A stretch of DNA of 64,000 nt from Opisthorchis felineus (lineage: Eukaryota > Platyhelminthes > Trematoda > Opisthorchiida > Opisthorchiidae), in contig SJOL01005899.1 of assembly GCA_004794785.1 (NCBI GenBank), forward strand, positions 323,119-387,118, in the 5' to 3' direction. The notes under the pieces are model-generated. The model made no database searches. It was not told the origin of the DNA and saw only the letters and a list, made by a program, of their open reading frames with translations. Numbering within the stretch: the first letter of the stretch is position 1; the number at the start of each line of letters is the position of its first letter. The position numbers were made by a program, and so were the translations under genes. Positions 12,807 through 25,600 of the stretch are shown in pieces.

Positions 12807-13451
12807 CTACCGGATCAATGTATAGCGAAAGTTGGGGAAACTCCGTTGTTTTCCATTGGTTGTACGAAGGAAAACCACGGCACGTATGAGCGAAGTCAAC
12901 TGGGAAATGTGGGCATGCAATGGATAGTAGGTCGTTAATTTTTTCATAGATAAGCTGGTCTTGCACACACCCGTCGCTTTTTGTGTGACGTAACTGTCCT
13001 TAAGCTGATAGAATACGTCTGGACAAAATAAATGCTGGCTGTCGATGTTGAAACACGAAACAAAATCAGTGATTATAGAACTGAACGGGGGGGGGGACCT
13101 ATCACTGTGGACCGAACCATCAACTGTTAAAACACAAGTGAAACAGAGGAAATTTACTTTGGCATCATGATAATGCCTTCTGCTTCTGCATTCACCGCAT
13201 CCACAATAGGTATTAGGAGTATTCATTTGAGTTACAGATGATCTGCTATGTTTATTGCAGATGACTGCGTCTTGGAGTAGCAAACCACTGATTAGGAAAC
13301 CAGTAGACAATTGCTCCAAAAAGCCTAACTTTACGCCATGCAAATACGAGTGAGCATCATCCGATTTATGAATGCCTCCGTAAAGTTTGACCCGGAAAAC
13401 TGAGGTTGGCGTAGGCCTCACTAAACGAGCCATTACTGTCCCATTGCACAC
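12807..13451 (-). CDS. Long antisense open frame of unknown function
   Basis: A 215-codon stop-free frame (stop included) on the minus strand, inside an FSIP1 intron. It is clearly longer than the 120-160 codon frames that recur by chance elsewhere in the window. The first ATG is at about 13433 (MARLVRPTPTSVF). The predicted protein is Cys/His-containing in the middle (CGCGECRSRRHYH, then FLCFTCV) and has no clear transmembrane segment or signal peptide. A run of ten Gs on the plus strand gives a Pro-Pro-Pro stretch. I do not recognise the family. It could be a nested gene, an exon with flanking readthrough, a remnant of an unknown transposon, or an unusually long chance frame. Confidence 0.22.
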   Translation of the reverse strand: MCNGTVMARLVRPTPTSVFRVKLYGGIHKSDDAHSYLHGVKLGFLEQLSTGFLISGLLLQDAVICNKHSRSSVTQMNTPNTYCGCGECRSRRHYHDAKVNFLCFTCVLTVDGSVHSDRSPPPFSSIITDFVSCFNIDSQHLFCPDVFYQLKDSYVTQKATGVCKTSLSMKKLTTYYPLHAHISQLTSLIRAVVFLRTTNGKQRSFPNFRYTLIR

Positions 13452-15051
13452 TTCCTATGGATTTTCGTTTCATCAACATCAGGGTGTGGGCTTACTGGCC
13501 ATTATGGTGGAGTGCGAACCGATTCACCATGGACCTAATACCCATTTATAGGCCAAAATGGATGTTCGTAAGGAGAAAAATCGAGGCGTCTTCATCAGGC
13601 TCCAAATATCACATGGTATTTCAGGCATCCTCGGGTGGATTGCCACTAACCAATGCTGAAGGATATGATCCAATTTGGAAAAATATCGGGCAAATGTGGT
13701 TTGAAAGTACATAAGTTCGGTTGAGATCTTTATTCTCGAGCATCTCTCCCTACTGGCAATTACGTGAACAGAAAAGTCCACAATATGATGCTAGCCCATT
13801 CAAAAGTTAAAACTGCAGAGCGCATCATCGCAACAACAGCTGATGAATTTTCTCGACGAAAAATACGCAAGTTTACTAAGCAAATTTGCTAAAATCCTTT
13901 CGACAGCCCACAACTAGCATTTTGTGAGCTCTTTGTTTTCCTATTACTCGTCCGTTTAGACTCGAAGCTTTTGTTTCGCGTGTTACGGACATTCTGTATA
14001 CAAACATAAACGGCGGCTGGCATGCTTTTTCGGGAACACTACCTCTCGGAAACCGCTGTGGACAACGAGAGGTTCATGCTCTGAAAGTAATGAATTGTGT
14101 GTTAGCAGCCAAGGCATTTAAACAAAATGTCGTCCAATCTGATCACTGGAGCTGGTGCGTTACGCCGAAGTCTTGGCTTAATTAAACTTCTTAGTGTACA
14201 GACTACCGGGTTTCGGAACCAAGCTTGCCACTGAAGGGTCTCACTGGCCGTAGTCGACTTGGTTATATAACCATGCAACAACCATCTTAAACCACGAAAT
14301 AACCAAGCTGTAACCACGTGGCGGTTCACATGTGTAAACTACTGTATTGTCTTGTTGTAGTATCCCATCCTGTGGTCTAGTGATGATTGCTTCAATACAT
14401 AGGCATACAGATTACTGACACGAACTACTACACTCCTAATGGGCATAGTATAAACCTTAATAGATGTTTTTAGATTATTGTAAATTTGTGTTCCGCCGTC
14501 TTACCACTTTGGACATTTTGTGTTGCTAGGCGTATATGTTGTTGGCGGTGGTCTTTTGTTGGCGCCACTGCATGGATAAAACTGTGCATTAGCTAAACCA
14601 GCTGTGTGCCTCGAATGCGACTCACGAGTGACGCAGGTCACCAGGCTACCATTCTCACCGACAGTGCGTTTTAGCTGTTTATTTCTCCTCATATGAAACA
14701 TCGGTTGGGTATGCTAATGGTTTTACAACCGCCCCAGCTTGCGCTTATTTCCTCGGGTTTACATTTGTAGAGGAAGTTTAGCTATGAGCATACACGCATC
14801 TGCACAAGCTGTATGTGACAGTACTCATTATACACCTGGATCCATCTACTTGGTTCGATGTGTCAGACAAATCCGAAGACGGATGCAAAACCGAAGTGTA
14901 TAGTTGGTTCATGGTTAGACGTTTAGTGGTGCTTTTAATGAAGAAGATGAACCGTTGCCACTCGTACTCCTGGAAGTCTTGTATCACTGAATGCCCTCAG
15001 TTTCTTTTAGGGTTATTCTGTTGACCAGTTCCTCCATTACGATGTTTCCAG

Positions 15052-15231
15052 TCGAAGGATACGTCGGACGACGTGGTTCCATTGTCAAAGGAAGACGAGG
15101 AAAAGCTGGAACAGCTTCTTAATGATACAGAGGATCAAGACCAAGAAGAAAACCACATGTGGTGGCAAGGACAGGAATTTCACAAAGGGGAGCTACCTTC
15201 TGGTGCGGATCACTTCGTGAAGGACACGCTA
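15052..15231 (+). CDS. FSIP1: FSIP1 exon with EEKLEQLL helix
   Basis: A 180-nt, 60-codon exon between a TTTCCAG acceptor and GTGAGT donor, phase 0 at both ends. It opens with SKDTSDDVVPLSKEDEEKLE and continues QLLNDTEDQDQEE, then a Trp pair and a Gly/His-rich tail ending KDTL. This aligns with the vertebrate FSIP1 stretch around [20 protein letters not shown] followed by an S/D-rich region and a W. It is among the clearest matches to the family in the window. The helix is likely part of a coiled coil. The frame has no internal stop, and the base composition is richer in G and A than the surrounding intron. Confidence 0.78.
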
Positions 15232-17636
15232 GTGAGTTTGCCGTTTATAAATTGACTCATCTAGAAAAAAGGTTCTCAACAGAATACAAATAGTTCATAG
15301 TTCGGCACATTTGAGCATTTACAATGCCAGCTAATCAAATTTTATCTCACATCCCTTTGAACAGTATGCAGAAAAGCATCCCGGTTTCCTAATCTACAAG
15401 ATTTACAGAGTTCTTTCATTTTAAAACTTGTTTACAATGCTGATGATGTTCTTTCCCATGCTGACAGTTTTAGTCCGATGACCTTCTAGAGCGCCATCTT
15501 TAGGCTAAAGGTGGAATTCACTTGATAAATTATAAGGACGGTGAGAGGCTTCACTCAGGCTACATTGAATACGGTCGATTGCCCAAGCCACTGTACAAAG
15601 AAAATTTACCGAAATTAGCTAATCAGTTTCATGGGTTGTGCAGCGCAGCTTGGTCTACCTTGGATCAGTTTACCTTAATATTGACGTTCTGTGTAGTAGT
15701 ACTTGCTCGTCATGTGATAGGCTGAGTGGTTGCTCTGGAGATGACTTCACCTTTATTGAATTAGTAGAATGTTACTCTTCCAAGCTGGTGTACCTAGGAG
15801 GAGGGCAACGCGCAACAGAAGCTGACAAGTATCTGTTGACGGCGTTACCCAATGGGTGACTGGGATAAGCACGTGATCATCGTGATCACTGGATCTAAAC
15901 AAGAAATGAAATACTACACAGCACCTAACCGATAGTGATTGGCTTGGGGCCACGTGACCTTGATATGACCTTAATGGTCCCTTGGTGTCCAAATGAACGA
16001 AAGCGCGCAGCCTTCGATTTAACATATCTTATCACCTAAACATTCGTTTAGCCACAATCGCGGATGTGTACGTTCCTAAGTCAAATCACCGGCCACTGTA
16101 ACACCATGAATTCAGAACATCTGCAGCCTATCCAGTGCACCACCTATAGGCTAATGCGGCGAGGTTGGGTGCTGGTGATCTCAAGAGTGATACTTTCGTA
16201 AGCTGTGGTCTGCGTGGTGCATTAGCGGAAAATTCATCTCGTCCAGACCTGAATAATCAGAAGTTTAGTGGTTATGTTTTACCATTTTTCCTGTTTAGGA
16301 GTTGCGAAATTTTGCGCATTTAAGATGCTACCGATATGCTGGCGTTTGCTCATTTTCTGCATTGAGCCACATTAAGTCGCACCATACACCAATATTTAAA
16401 CAAGAGTGTATGTTTTCAGAGTGGATGAATTAGCGAAGATCAGTAGCATTAAAACTGTTTATTCGGGCAGATTCTTTGGCAGTAGGGACGATTTTAATGT
16501 ATTATTCGCTCAGGGCAGTTTGTCAGACATTGCCGCCCAACTGAAGAACACAAGCAGTCGGAGTTGCATTGAGAATATGGGAAACTAAGTTTGGAATCTA
16601 TTGACAACCAAGACCGATGACTTCACCTGCGTTCCGTTCCAAGTATTCGGACCACCGAAAAGTATTAGTCGAGGTAAAAAGCCCCGAGCCTTTGTCTGTA
16701 TTACAAGGAAGCAGAATGATGCGCAATTCAATTATAGGCCTTTTACTTTTTACCCTCGTTGACTATTTTACCCCCTCAACCGACAGACGTTAAGGTATTT
16801 TCGGTTCTGGTGCCCGGAAGTCTGACCTAATTGGCCGTAAGAAACTTATCTAAACTGAAAAGTTATGACGCGGTTTGGCAAATACTGTATCTTATAACTT
16901 ATGAGGCCAAAAGAAGTGCAATAGCACATCCCAATTCCACCCGTGAAATATTTTGACCTTGACACTTCATTGCAACTCATAGATCTGGCCAAACTGGAGA
17001 AGAATGTTTTTAGCTTTATTGGAAATTTCATGTTGAAGGATGCGGTTGAATCTTAGCTTGAGCCCTTTATGAACCCCGATTAGGCTGTTCACGCAAAGCC
17101 CATGCCACACAGTAGTACATGACTAGTTCAACCTAATGTATTAACTTCACCTGTAAAGTTTTGCACCCACTTATTTGTGGATCAGTTTTAAAAGTTGTGT
17201 GACAAAGTGCGTTCTGATTGGGCCTACGGTGTTTTGATGTTTTCCGGGTGTTTTATAAAGGAATTCATTTAATCCCAAATAGTGTCCATTGGAAACCTTC
17301 TGAGCGATCCCTTTAGTCGCGCTGATTCGGGGGCGAGGCACTTGGAACTGAAATTATGGTTAGTAAGCAGTTCTCATCTATACGAAGACAGTCTACAACA
17401 ACATGCTGTCATCAGATTGATAAATTGTTCAAAATTATAGGTTTAGAGATGATAATGACGGTGTCCTACGCAAAGAACCTTTCTTACAGTGGCTGTGCGG
17501 TAAACGCGCTCTGCATCAGCTGTTACCTGATGAAGCCCTGTTACAGTCACGCGTCTCCAGTTAGATGCAGATCAATACGCTTTTCATGCTGACAAGAAAC
17601 ATGTGGAGGCTGTAACACACGAATAAAATCAACAAG

Positions 17637-17954
17637 GTAAGTTAGATCCAATTAGCGAAATGCACCCCTTCGTACACATATTTGGTTGTACCGAAAGACT
17701 CGACCGAATCCAAGCTGAATCTTTCTTTGATGAGGAGTAGAATAAACTAGAGATTCAGCTGGAATTCAGTTGAGTCTCCCGGTAAAGCCATATTAGTGTG
17801 CAAATGAGTGCATTTGGCGAATCGCGGTTTTGAGTAGAACATAATATTTACAGAAACGCAGGGATTACGCCTATTTGATGAGCCACAAGCAAGACAGAAC
17901 TAGTCTTGGGCTGTCGAAGAGTTTACAGCATTCTTATGAATAGTGTTCCATCAA
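17637..17954 (+). repeat. Dispersed repeat family, tandem unit 1
   Basis: First of two adjacent units. It begins GTAAGTTAGATC and includes the blocks CACATATTTGGTTG, AAAGACTCGACC, CCAAGCTGAATCT and GGGCTGTCGAAGAG. It ends in TTACAGCATTCTTATG-AATAGTG. The next unit begins the same way (GTAAATTAGATT) at 17955, giving a period of 318 bp. Related copies occur at 38384 and 42497. The unit has no coding capacity. Confidence 0.7.
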
Positions 17955-18222
17955 GTAAATTAGATTTGATTTTAGCAAAATACACTCATTTGCATACCCA
18001 GTTGGGTTTGACGGGAGACTCACCTTGAATCCAGCTGAATCTCTCGTTCATGATGTTTTTGAGCAGCTGAATGTGCTGCACCAGGCAGCCTCATTTTTCA
18101 GTTGGTACGATATTTGGGATACACGATACATGTTTAGACGTAATACACTACTCATAAGATTGCTGAAAACCTTTCAAAGAGTCTTCAGCAACCTTATGGG
18201 TTGTGCATTACGTCTATGGATG
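17955..18222 (+). repeat. Dispersed repeat family, tandem unit 2 (with hairpin)
   Basis: Second unit. It shares with unit 1 the start GTAAATTAGATTTG, then CACTCATTTGCATACC, TTGGGTTTGACGGGAGACTC, AATCCAGCTGAATCTCTCG, and a final TTCAGCAACCTTATG-block ending GTGCATTACG. It differs in carrying an extra inverted copy of that final block, which makes the long hairpin listed next. Confidence 0.7.
18134..18217. repeat. Imperfect inverted repeat, ~37-bp arms, 10-bp loop
   Basis: The left arm 18134-18170 (TTAGACGTAATACACTACTC followed by ATAAGATTGCTGAAAAC) is the reverse complement of the right arm 18181-18217 with about six mismatches. The loop is CTTTCAAAGA. As RNA or single-stranded DNA it would form a stable stem. 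It may be the end of a small foldback element. Confidence 0.8.
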
Positions 18223-21200
18223 TGATTTTCTTTGACCTATTCAAAGCTGGCGGGCAGGAAATGCATGAGGTTGCACTTATAACAAGACCACAAAACAGTC
18301 TTTCAAGAGTGAAGCAATATTCTACATGGGTTGTCTTCGAAGAAGCACGGATAATTACTATTCATTTTATTAGTCCATGATTCTCTATCCTACTGATACT
18401 CGGTCTTTTAGACTGATCAGTCCGTTAGTCCTCTGTGCACGGCGTTTTAAGTTCTTTGTTTTATAGGCATCGGGTAAACCACTGAACGGGAAAAATGAAT
18501 CAAGAAAGCACTGTCTGAAGCATTGAGGTAGAATGTGCTGAGCAGTAACCGCGAAGGATAACCCTTCAGCAGAAAATCCCACCTCCGTGGCCAAAACGAC
18601 GATAGTCCCCATCTGTTAGGAGTCGGTACACTACCAAGCTGGAGGGCTAAATACCCTGAAATGGTCAGCTTCAAGGGATCGATGTGTGTACAAAATATCT
18701 AATGAGCTTTGCACTGTATTTTAAAAGTGGCTACCTGTCTATCTGCATCAGTGGTAACGAATCAGCACATCTGCTGACTGCGAATAGCGAGCGCATCTCT
18801 GTCTCCCATCACTACCTCTGTTTTGTGCATTTTCAGCCCGTCGCCCCACATTTAGTCTTCCATCACGCTGGAAGTCAACAATATTCCCCCTTTAAAAATA
18901 CGTATATAGTAGACTACAATGGACAAGACAACAACGACCAAGGGGGACTGAACCATGTCCCAAAAAACTCTGAAGAACCCACGACATTGAAGTTCGTCCT
19001 TTATTGCTTAGTAGTCCGTAATATACACAAGTATCTACTGGATTCTGTGATTAGCATGGGTTGCCACCACAGTGTGATTTGCTAGGAACACCGTGGCGGG
19101 TTTTAGAAATGATTAAAGAGGTCGAAACAGATGGACCGGTTTTGTACACAAGCATTTTCCTGAACGTTGGAGATTGTCTTCAAAGAATAGCTGTGCATTT
19201 CTCAACCATAACAAAGCATTTTCTTTCTTGGCAGTAATTTTTGCTGTCTCCTCCGTATAGCTTTCGTCTCCCAGTGGTTCAAGTCAGTTGACCAGTAACG
19301 CGCACTTCCACATACCGGTACGGTCAATTATTCATTTTAGATTAGATAAATCACCACTGAGCACATTTCGACAAATATTTTGCACCTCAGGTTTGAATTG
19401 TTGGAAGCGAATATGGAAGCTAGACGCCGATGTTTATTTTGGAAAGGCGAGTTACAGTAAGAAGAAAATGACCGTGACGATATTACCCGGTGGCCGGTTC
19501 ACTTAACTTCGAATGAAAATTAATTTTGTCCTGGAAACATTTTTCTGAGAAATGCTTCTTTCACGCAATCCGTTCAAATAGGCAGATGATGATCAGGAGT
19601 CAGGAGTCTGGGCTAGTCAGTCCAGTAATTTGATACTGTAGGAAAGAATTTTTTTGGTGTGGAGTTTGATAGAAACAGCTGGGTTCCGATCAAGAATACC
19701 GTTTTTTCGACGCAGTAGGGGGAAGTCCAGTTCACACACCGCACGCGTCCACAGTTTTATTGAAGGAGATGCTCTTTTTTGTGCAGCCCTTGTCAGGTGT
19801 CTTTGTGGGTGTTTTTTGTCCCGGTTGGTTGGTCTGTATAACCAGAGTAAGTGAAAGCTCATTAATTACCCAATGGCGCGTAGGTGTACACCCACAACGA
19901 AGTAACTCAAAGCTTCAGGCAATAGGTTTCCCAAGTTTTCCCCACTTCAAGCATTAGGTGGTTTTATTGGTCCTGCAGTTTGCGTACCTTGAAATCAAGC
20001 GCTATTATGCTGTCGGATGCAAAGTTTGTTGCCTCTAGTGGAATACTGGGATAGGCCCATTTCTCATTATACTCAGCTGACTATCGTTAGGCATGGGGTT
20101 TGTGGGACAACCGTTGACACTTTGATTTTCTGTGCACTGCAACTTCGCTTCTCTTGTCCTTGCACCGAACATAACTAACCTCAACACACTTTCATTTCAT
20201 TTGGTGACTGAGGAGAAATTAGATGAGTGCTTTTGTTAATCTCTCCTTTTTTTGTCGTGGCCAACACCTATTGTCTCAGTTCAGAAACAGCCATCTTGCG
20301 GATGACTTTTGCCTCCTATTTGCACTATTGTGTGTTGACAACAGACTCGTTACCTAACGACTGGTGGATTTAACACAGTCCGGTAACTGGTTCACAGATG
20401 TTTTTGATCAATGCATTCAAGGTATTTAAGACCCATAGAGGGGGCCGGAATCATCTTACAGAGGATAAACCGGCAGGGCTTTTTTCACAGCTCTTCTTTA
20501 AATGTTGCTATTTCACTTCATTTCCTCACTTTAGTTGCCTCCCGCGTGCAAAAATGGAGTATGTGGAGCGCTTGGTATGACCGTATTAGATATGCCCGAG
20601 CTATATCGGTTGGTGTAATGAAATAATCCTGCTCACGGTGAGACAATCAGCGCCTAAAGCTCTCTGCTTTTCTACACCGTTGCCAACGAGTTTTCTACAG
20701 CGGCCCATGAGACATTCCTTTAGTGGCTATTTTCTAATACACTTAGTAGGTGAATGTCATTTATGAGGGCTAGATTTCGTATCCGTAAAGTGAGACGGCG
20801 CGCATAGTAGTCGCAACACTTTAGCGAAAGAAAACTATCGCATTGCTGTTATATGTCACGGAACTGTGACTTTGGCGGTGCGCAGGGATATCTTGTTCCA
20901 AACACTTCCACACGCGGTTGCACGATTTTCAGTGTAGACAAAACTACTCAGCTCCTTTGAGCTGATATTTCCAAATTTGATGACAGGCTCCTCAGATTCA
21001 AAAAGACGAACAGATGCCATATCGTTTCATTGCAGGTACAGCTACTGCGTCTCCAAGTTTTCCCAGCAGTTGGTCGGAAAGAAGTGCTGCGATAGCCTGC
21101 TCACACCTAAACGACCTTACTAGTCACTGTGAGCTATCGAGGCACAGAAATCATTTTATACAAACTAACTCGGGATCAGAGCCTGAACAAAATCTCTAGC

Positions 21201-22447
21201 ATAGAGGTTACCTCGCCAGTAACGATGTGAAGTATTTGTATCCATTGTTGTATGCAGAGTCTTAAGTTGTACTTTTCTATGATGTAGACAGTTTGTGCTT
21301 GCAAGAAAGACCTGATAATCTAATCATCGATATCAGAAAGGGAAATTTTTGCATCAAACGTGATGGCGTAATGCATTCCAGCTGTACGATAGCTGGCCGT
21401 GACAATCAGTTCTCCGGTTAGAAGTACCGTATCTGAGTTGGAGACCTTCCGATGCAAGTTGTGTCGTCTGAATGCGGACTAAAACAAGATACGGGAAATG
21501 TAGACCAAAAAGGCAACATTCAACTTTGTCGTCAATGTAGGCCTAGTCTGACAGTGACTCTGTTACTCATCGACATCCAGCTGAGGATGCTTTGGGGCCT
21601 CGAAGAAGTTTATTATCATTTCTTGAGGCCGAATAAGAAGATGGCCGAGTCACGCTGTTGGATCTCCCTTTAGTACAACTAAGGAGTTATTCGTGCGCCT
21701 TTGGAGCAGATGGGAGCATTCGGGAACTCAGTATTGCCACTCTATGTTAGGAGCAGGCATGAGGATGAAAGGTTTGGACAGAACACGGAGTGTACGCCAC
21801 TCATCGCTTAGAGCCGACCTTATTCCCTCTGGTGGTGTAGTTTGATGTCCTGATTTCCGGTCCCATAAAGTGTTCTAGCATAGTAAATGTACAAAGAATT
21901 TGTGCGGATCTTGAGGCCACTAGAGAACTGCAGTTGCTTGGTATCTCGTAGACTCCTAAACCTGGTAAAGAAAAATAAGTGAGATAAAGGTGATGTTCAC
22001 ACGTGTTACAACTATTAATTGCTTAAGTAAACCGGATTTCAAACGTTAAAACTGCTTAGATAGCTACGTCATTGTGGCCAATAATTGTATGCCATGAGGC
22101 AGGACATCAGCACCTTTGCGACGGACCACAGGACAGTCAGACTATTCAGTTGCTTCCGGCTAATACTCTTTTTACATATTTTTGTCCCATTAATATGCTG
22201 TTTATCTAACTCCCGAACCTCTTGCTTAACCACTGGTAAAAGCAAATGACTAATTCAAAAGACTGGACTGCAATCATAGTTTTTTCCCGAAGTTTTGGGC
22301 ATCAAATAAAAAATAGACGCTAGCAACTCTTGTCACGCGTCGTTTTTGTCGACTAACTCACTTCAAGATTCATGGACAGTATGTGGATAAGCTATGTTCC
22401 TTTTTCTTGTCTAAAAGTCTCATCTAAATGTATTCATCAATTTATAG

Positions 22448-22690
22448 TATGTGATTGAAGACAACCAAATTCCATTACCACCACGGGATGAATTGGCTTT
22501 GTGGCCCTCCCCAAAAGCTGGTCAATTATCTTTGATAGGGAGCGATCCAGAAATTGAGAAACTTCAGGAACGTCTAAAAGAGATTGATCAACAACTGCAG
22601 GTGTTCGTCATGGAAAAGGAGGAAGAACACGTTTCACTCCCACACATATCTTCCACAAATGTATGCGATTACGTCCGAGAAGTGTCTGAG
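22448..22690 (+). CDS. FSIP1: FSIP1 exon with IEKLQERLKEIDQQL coiled coil
   Basis: A 243-nt, 81-codon exon, phase 0 to 0, after CAATTTATAG and before GTGAGA. Residues 1-35 include a Pro-rich start (PLPPRDELALWPSP). Residues 36-60 form a heptad coiled coil with the core EIEKLQERLKEIDQQLQ. The rest is hydrophilic and ends DYVREVSE. The L-x-EID-x-x-L signature matches the repeated LAEIDIKLQEL / LREIDEKLKMM motif of vertebrate FSIP1, which also has it twice. The second copy here is in the exon at 27077. These repeats probably mediate partner binding in the sperm tail; this is inferred from the family. Confidence 0.8.
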
Positions 22691-25600
22691 GTGAGAATAT
22701 AAATTTGCATTGCCTTGACACCGGCGTACATTCGTACGAGCACATTTTTAGCTTATGCTTATACTGCATCAGATGCAAGAGAATCCCGTCAATTCGGCCG
22801 GGAGTTTTAGTCTGTTGTTGTAGTATCATTACACCTCAGTATATTTTTATATGTATATATTTATGGAATGGTACGGGGGTCTCCATCGGATTGTCCCTAT
22901 TCGAAGATAAAATGCACTTGTAGCTGGGATTATTTGCTCAAAATTTGCCTGAAGCGGCTTTCTTTCAGCTATGCTGATGTGAAAATCACAGTGATGCCCC
23001 TTTTAGTGAGTCCCTAATTGGAATATGGAAGAAATTGGAATAAGCATATCTGGTAGGATATTTTGCCCACCTGCAACCATGAATGGGCACACGATTGATT
23101 TTTTTTTGGGTTTCAGCAAGTAGCTACTTAATTATGTGTTTGTGGATATGTTGAATGAAGTTTCACATGGGCGGCTGCAGTCACTAAGACCCCTACTGCG
23201 AATTCTTCTGCAATGGGCAGGATATGATCGGATTTGCACAAGCCTCTGCATGTAGCCTGCCGGCTGCGAGGCTTTTTCACTTCCATTATTTCGTAGTTAG
23301 TGTACTCCGATGCCACAACAGAGTATTCTTCAATTAGTTTTCTGAGGACAGCAATGAAGTAGTATGCACATATTTCTCATTTGAGTAGGTTTTCAGTGGT
23401 AGATGATTTAGGCATTTTGGGGGAGTCAATATCGTCAGAAATTTTTATCTGGACTGATATCTCTCAACACAAACTAGGATGCAGAAGTAATATGGCCTTC
23501 GCTTCTCGACTAAGGCATACTGAGGCAATTTTAGCCAACTTCTTTCATCTTAGATTGAGCCAAATTACAAGCCTGAGATTATGTTGATTGTTCCATTGAC
23601 AGGTGGAATGACACGCCCTAAAAATGAAATAATATTACAAGCGTCTACAGTTAAAATATAATGAAAGTAGTAATGAAAAAGAGTGATTTTGCTCTCTACT
23701 ACTTTTATATCGTTTTTGTGCGATAGAGGTAGAAATCCACTACTTATTTCATCTTACCGTTGAGGCGTCTGTCTACAGATGTTTGTTTTGACAAAAAAAC
23801 GTATCATTTTACCAAACCTACTAAAGTGTCTGCCAAGGCCATTTGTAGCTTCCTGCCTGGATTTCGAACATAAATACCTGAATCTTTATTTGACCTTGCA
23901 CTTTCCCTCCTAGTGCATTCGGTGCTGTATCTCAGTAAGGAAATGAGTCACAGATATTAGGAAGCAGTAGTTATGGAAAACCATTTTTGTAAAAGCCATT
24001 TTTCCCGAGTCGACTGCCTACTGATTGTGTATGGCAGTAGAGTCTTATCTGTGGGCTGATGACAATTCCAACAATTAGTTTAAAAAACGAGACCTGGAAG
24101 GGTGACAGCTTGTCAGTATACTGTGAAATCTATGTCTATGTTTCAACAAAACTTCCTAAAATGCATGTAGCTTTGGTAACAATTTTTTCTGTTAAAACCA
24201 TAAAAGTCGAGTCCATCCGCCTTTTGAGTTCTGCTTCAGAGTGAAGTAGTACTGATGCCTCTTGGAGGGCATTTAATAGGTTTATTGCCCTGGTCAACAA
24301 TGTGACACCAGACTGAGGCCTCACGGCCATTTGCAAAATTTTGAATCCCTTCATCATGATCTCATTTTAAAATCCGGCCGCAATCATAAGATATCATGAC
24401 AATGCTGGTAGCCCGGGCTAAGAAGATTCAGGTACTGGAAACGAGAACCGGAGCGGTCTGCATACTGTTTTTGTATACACAGTCTAAATCTCCGTCACGA
24501 GAATTCCCTCATATTTGAAATGCGGATAAGAGATGGGTAGCTTGGACTCCAGGATAAGGAAGATATGAGTGTATAAAAGCAGCTAAAGATCCTTGGGGGA
24601 CATAGAAGCGAACGGTTTTCTAAACAGTCTCAAACCTGCAGCAATTTTTCATTTTACTTTGGCCATATGTTTTAAGATCCTTAAACAGAAGGTCTCGCGA
24701 GACAAGTATGGTGAATTATGGAATTTCGGACTTTCTGTTGTGCGGTACATAGTGTGGTTAATTGAAAGAAGCCGTCGAGAAAGCGATTCGTGCAACGAGT
24801 TTAGTGCTGTTTAGACTGCAGGTGAGGCTGTTGGTTTCAGCCGTTCAAATCCCCCGCATACAGTAGAGTTGCGGGGATCTTGGGAGATTATTCACAAAAA
24901 TCTCGTAAAGAATGGGGTCAAGTTCGAACCACTGAGGCCTGGCACGCGTCACTGTAGGCGACTGTCATAAATTAGTTTTGATGCGCACACAAAACCTACG
25001 GATAGGAAGTTTCAGATTCATTTAAAAATGTCATTTAAAGTCCATAAACCTTGAACCTGACCAGCAGATACTCGTAAGGAATCTTATCAGATTTCTTGTT
25101 GAAATCAACACATACCACACCCATTTGTCTTCCCATGTCCTAAATAGTTAACTGGTTCTTTCTTCGCGAGAAGAAAGCAAATGTATAATTCCTGTCCGTT
25201 CTGTAGCTCTTAATGCTGTGGCTTTTCTGTCAATTCTGCCGTTTGTGGCTAACATTTGTGTTATCCTCCGCAGTTTCGGGTTCATCTAAGGATCAAATCA
25301 CTACCCGCTTCTCGTGTCGTTTCGGTGCGATCATCAGTGCAAGCCCGCTTTGGTGACGATTCTTGATGGGTCGCGATGCAGCCACGATTGTTTTCCTAAA
25401 CTTCCACTTATAACTTGCGCTCGTTCGGCACTTATTTCGGTACTCAAGGAGCACTCGAAGACTGGCTTGAAAATAGGAACAGACAAAAAAGCAAAAGGTG
25501 CATTGTATGTCGCCCCATCGAAAGAGGTAACCAGAATATGTCAGATACCGTACAGTTGGTCAAGAGGTAGTCGTTAGCGAACGCCCTAAACGCTGGGCTG

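Larger units (their letters stand above)
9688..15051 (+). other. FSIP1 intron with RT remnant and long antisense open frame
   Basis: About 5.4 kb from GTAAGT to a GATGTTTCCAG acceptor. It holds the antisense reverse-transcriptase remnant at 10300-10530 and the 215-codon antisense open frame at 12807-13451, both listed separately. There is a 10-G run at 13087-13096 and a small duplication of the 11-mer AATGCCAAATA around 11509-11530. Nothing else is recognised. Confidence 0.5.
15232..22447 (+). other. FSIP1 intron, 7.2 kb, with tandem repeat
   Basis: The longest FSIP1 intron in the window, from GTGAGT to an ATCAATTTATAG acceptor. The tandem ~318-bp repeat and its hairpin (17637-18222) are listed separately. 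A stop-terminated open stretch at 16406-16588 follows a fair acceptor, but its phase does not fit FSIP1. Otherwise only short chance frames are visible. Confidence 0.5.

Noticed and set aside
16395..16588. Possible extra FSIP1 exon after a GTATGTTTTCAG acceptor
   Set aside because: The open frame would enter one base out of phase with the 15231 exon, ends in a stop and has no good donor.
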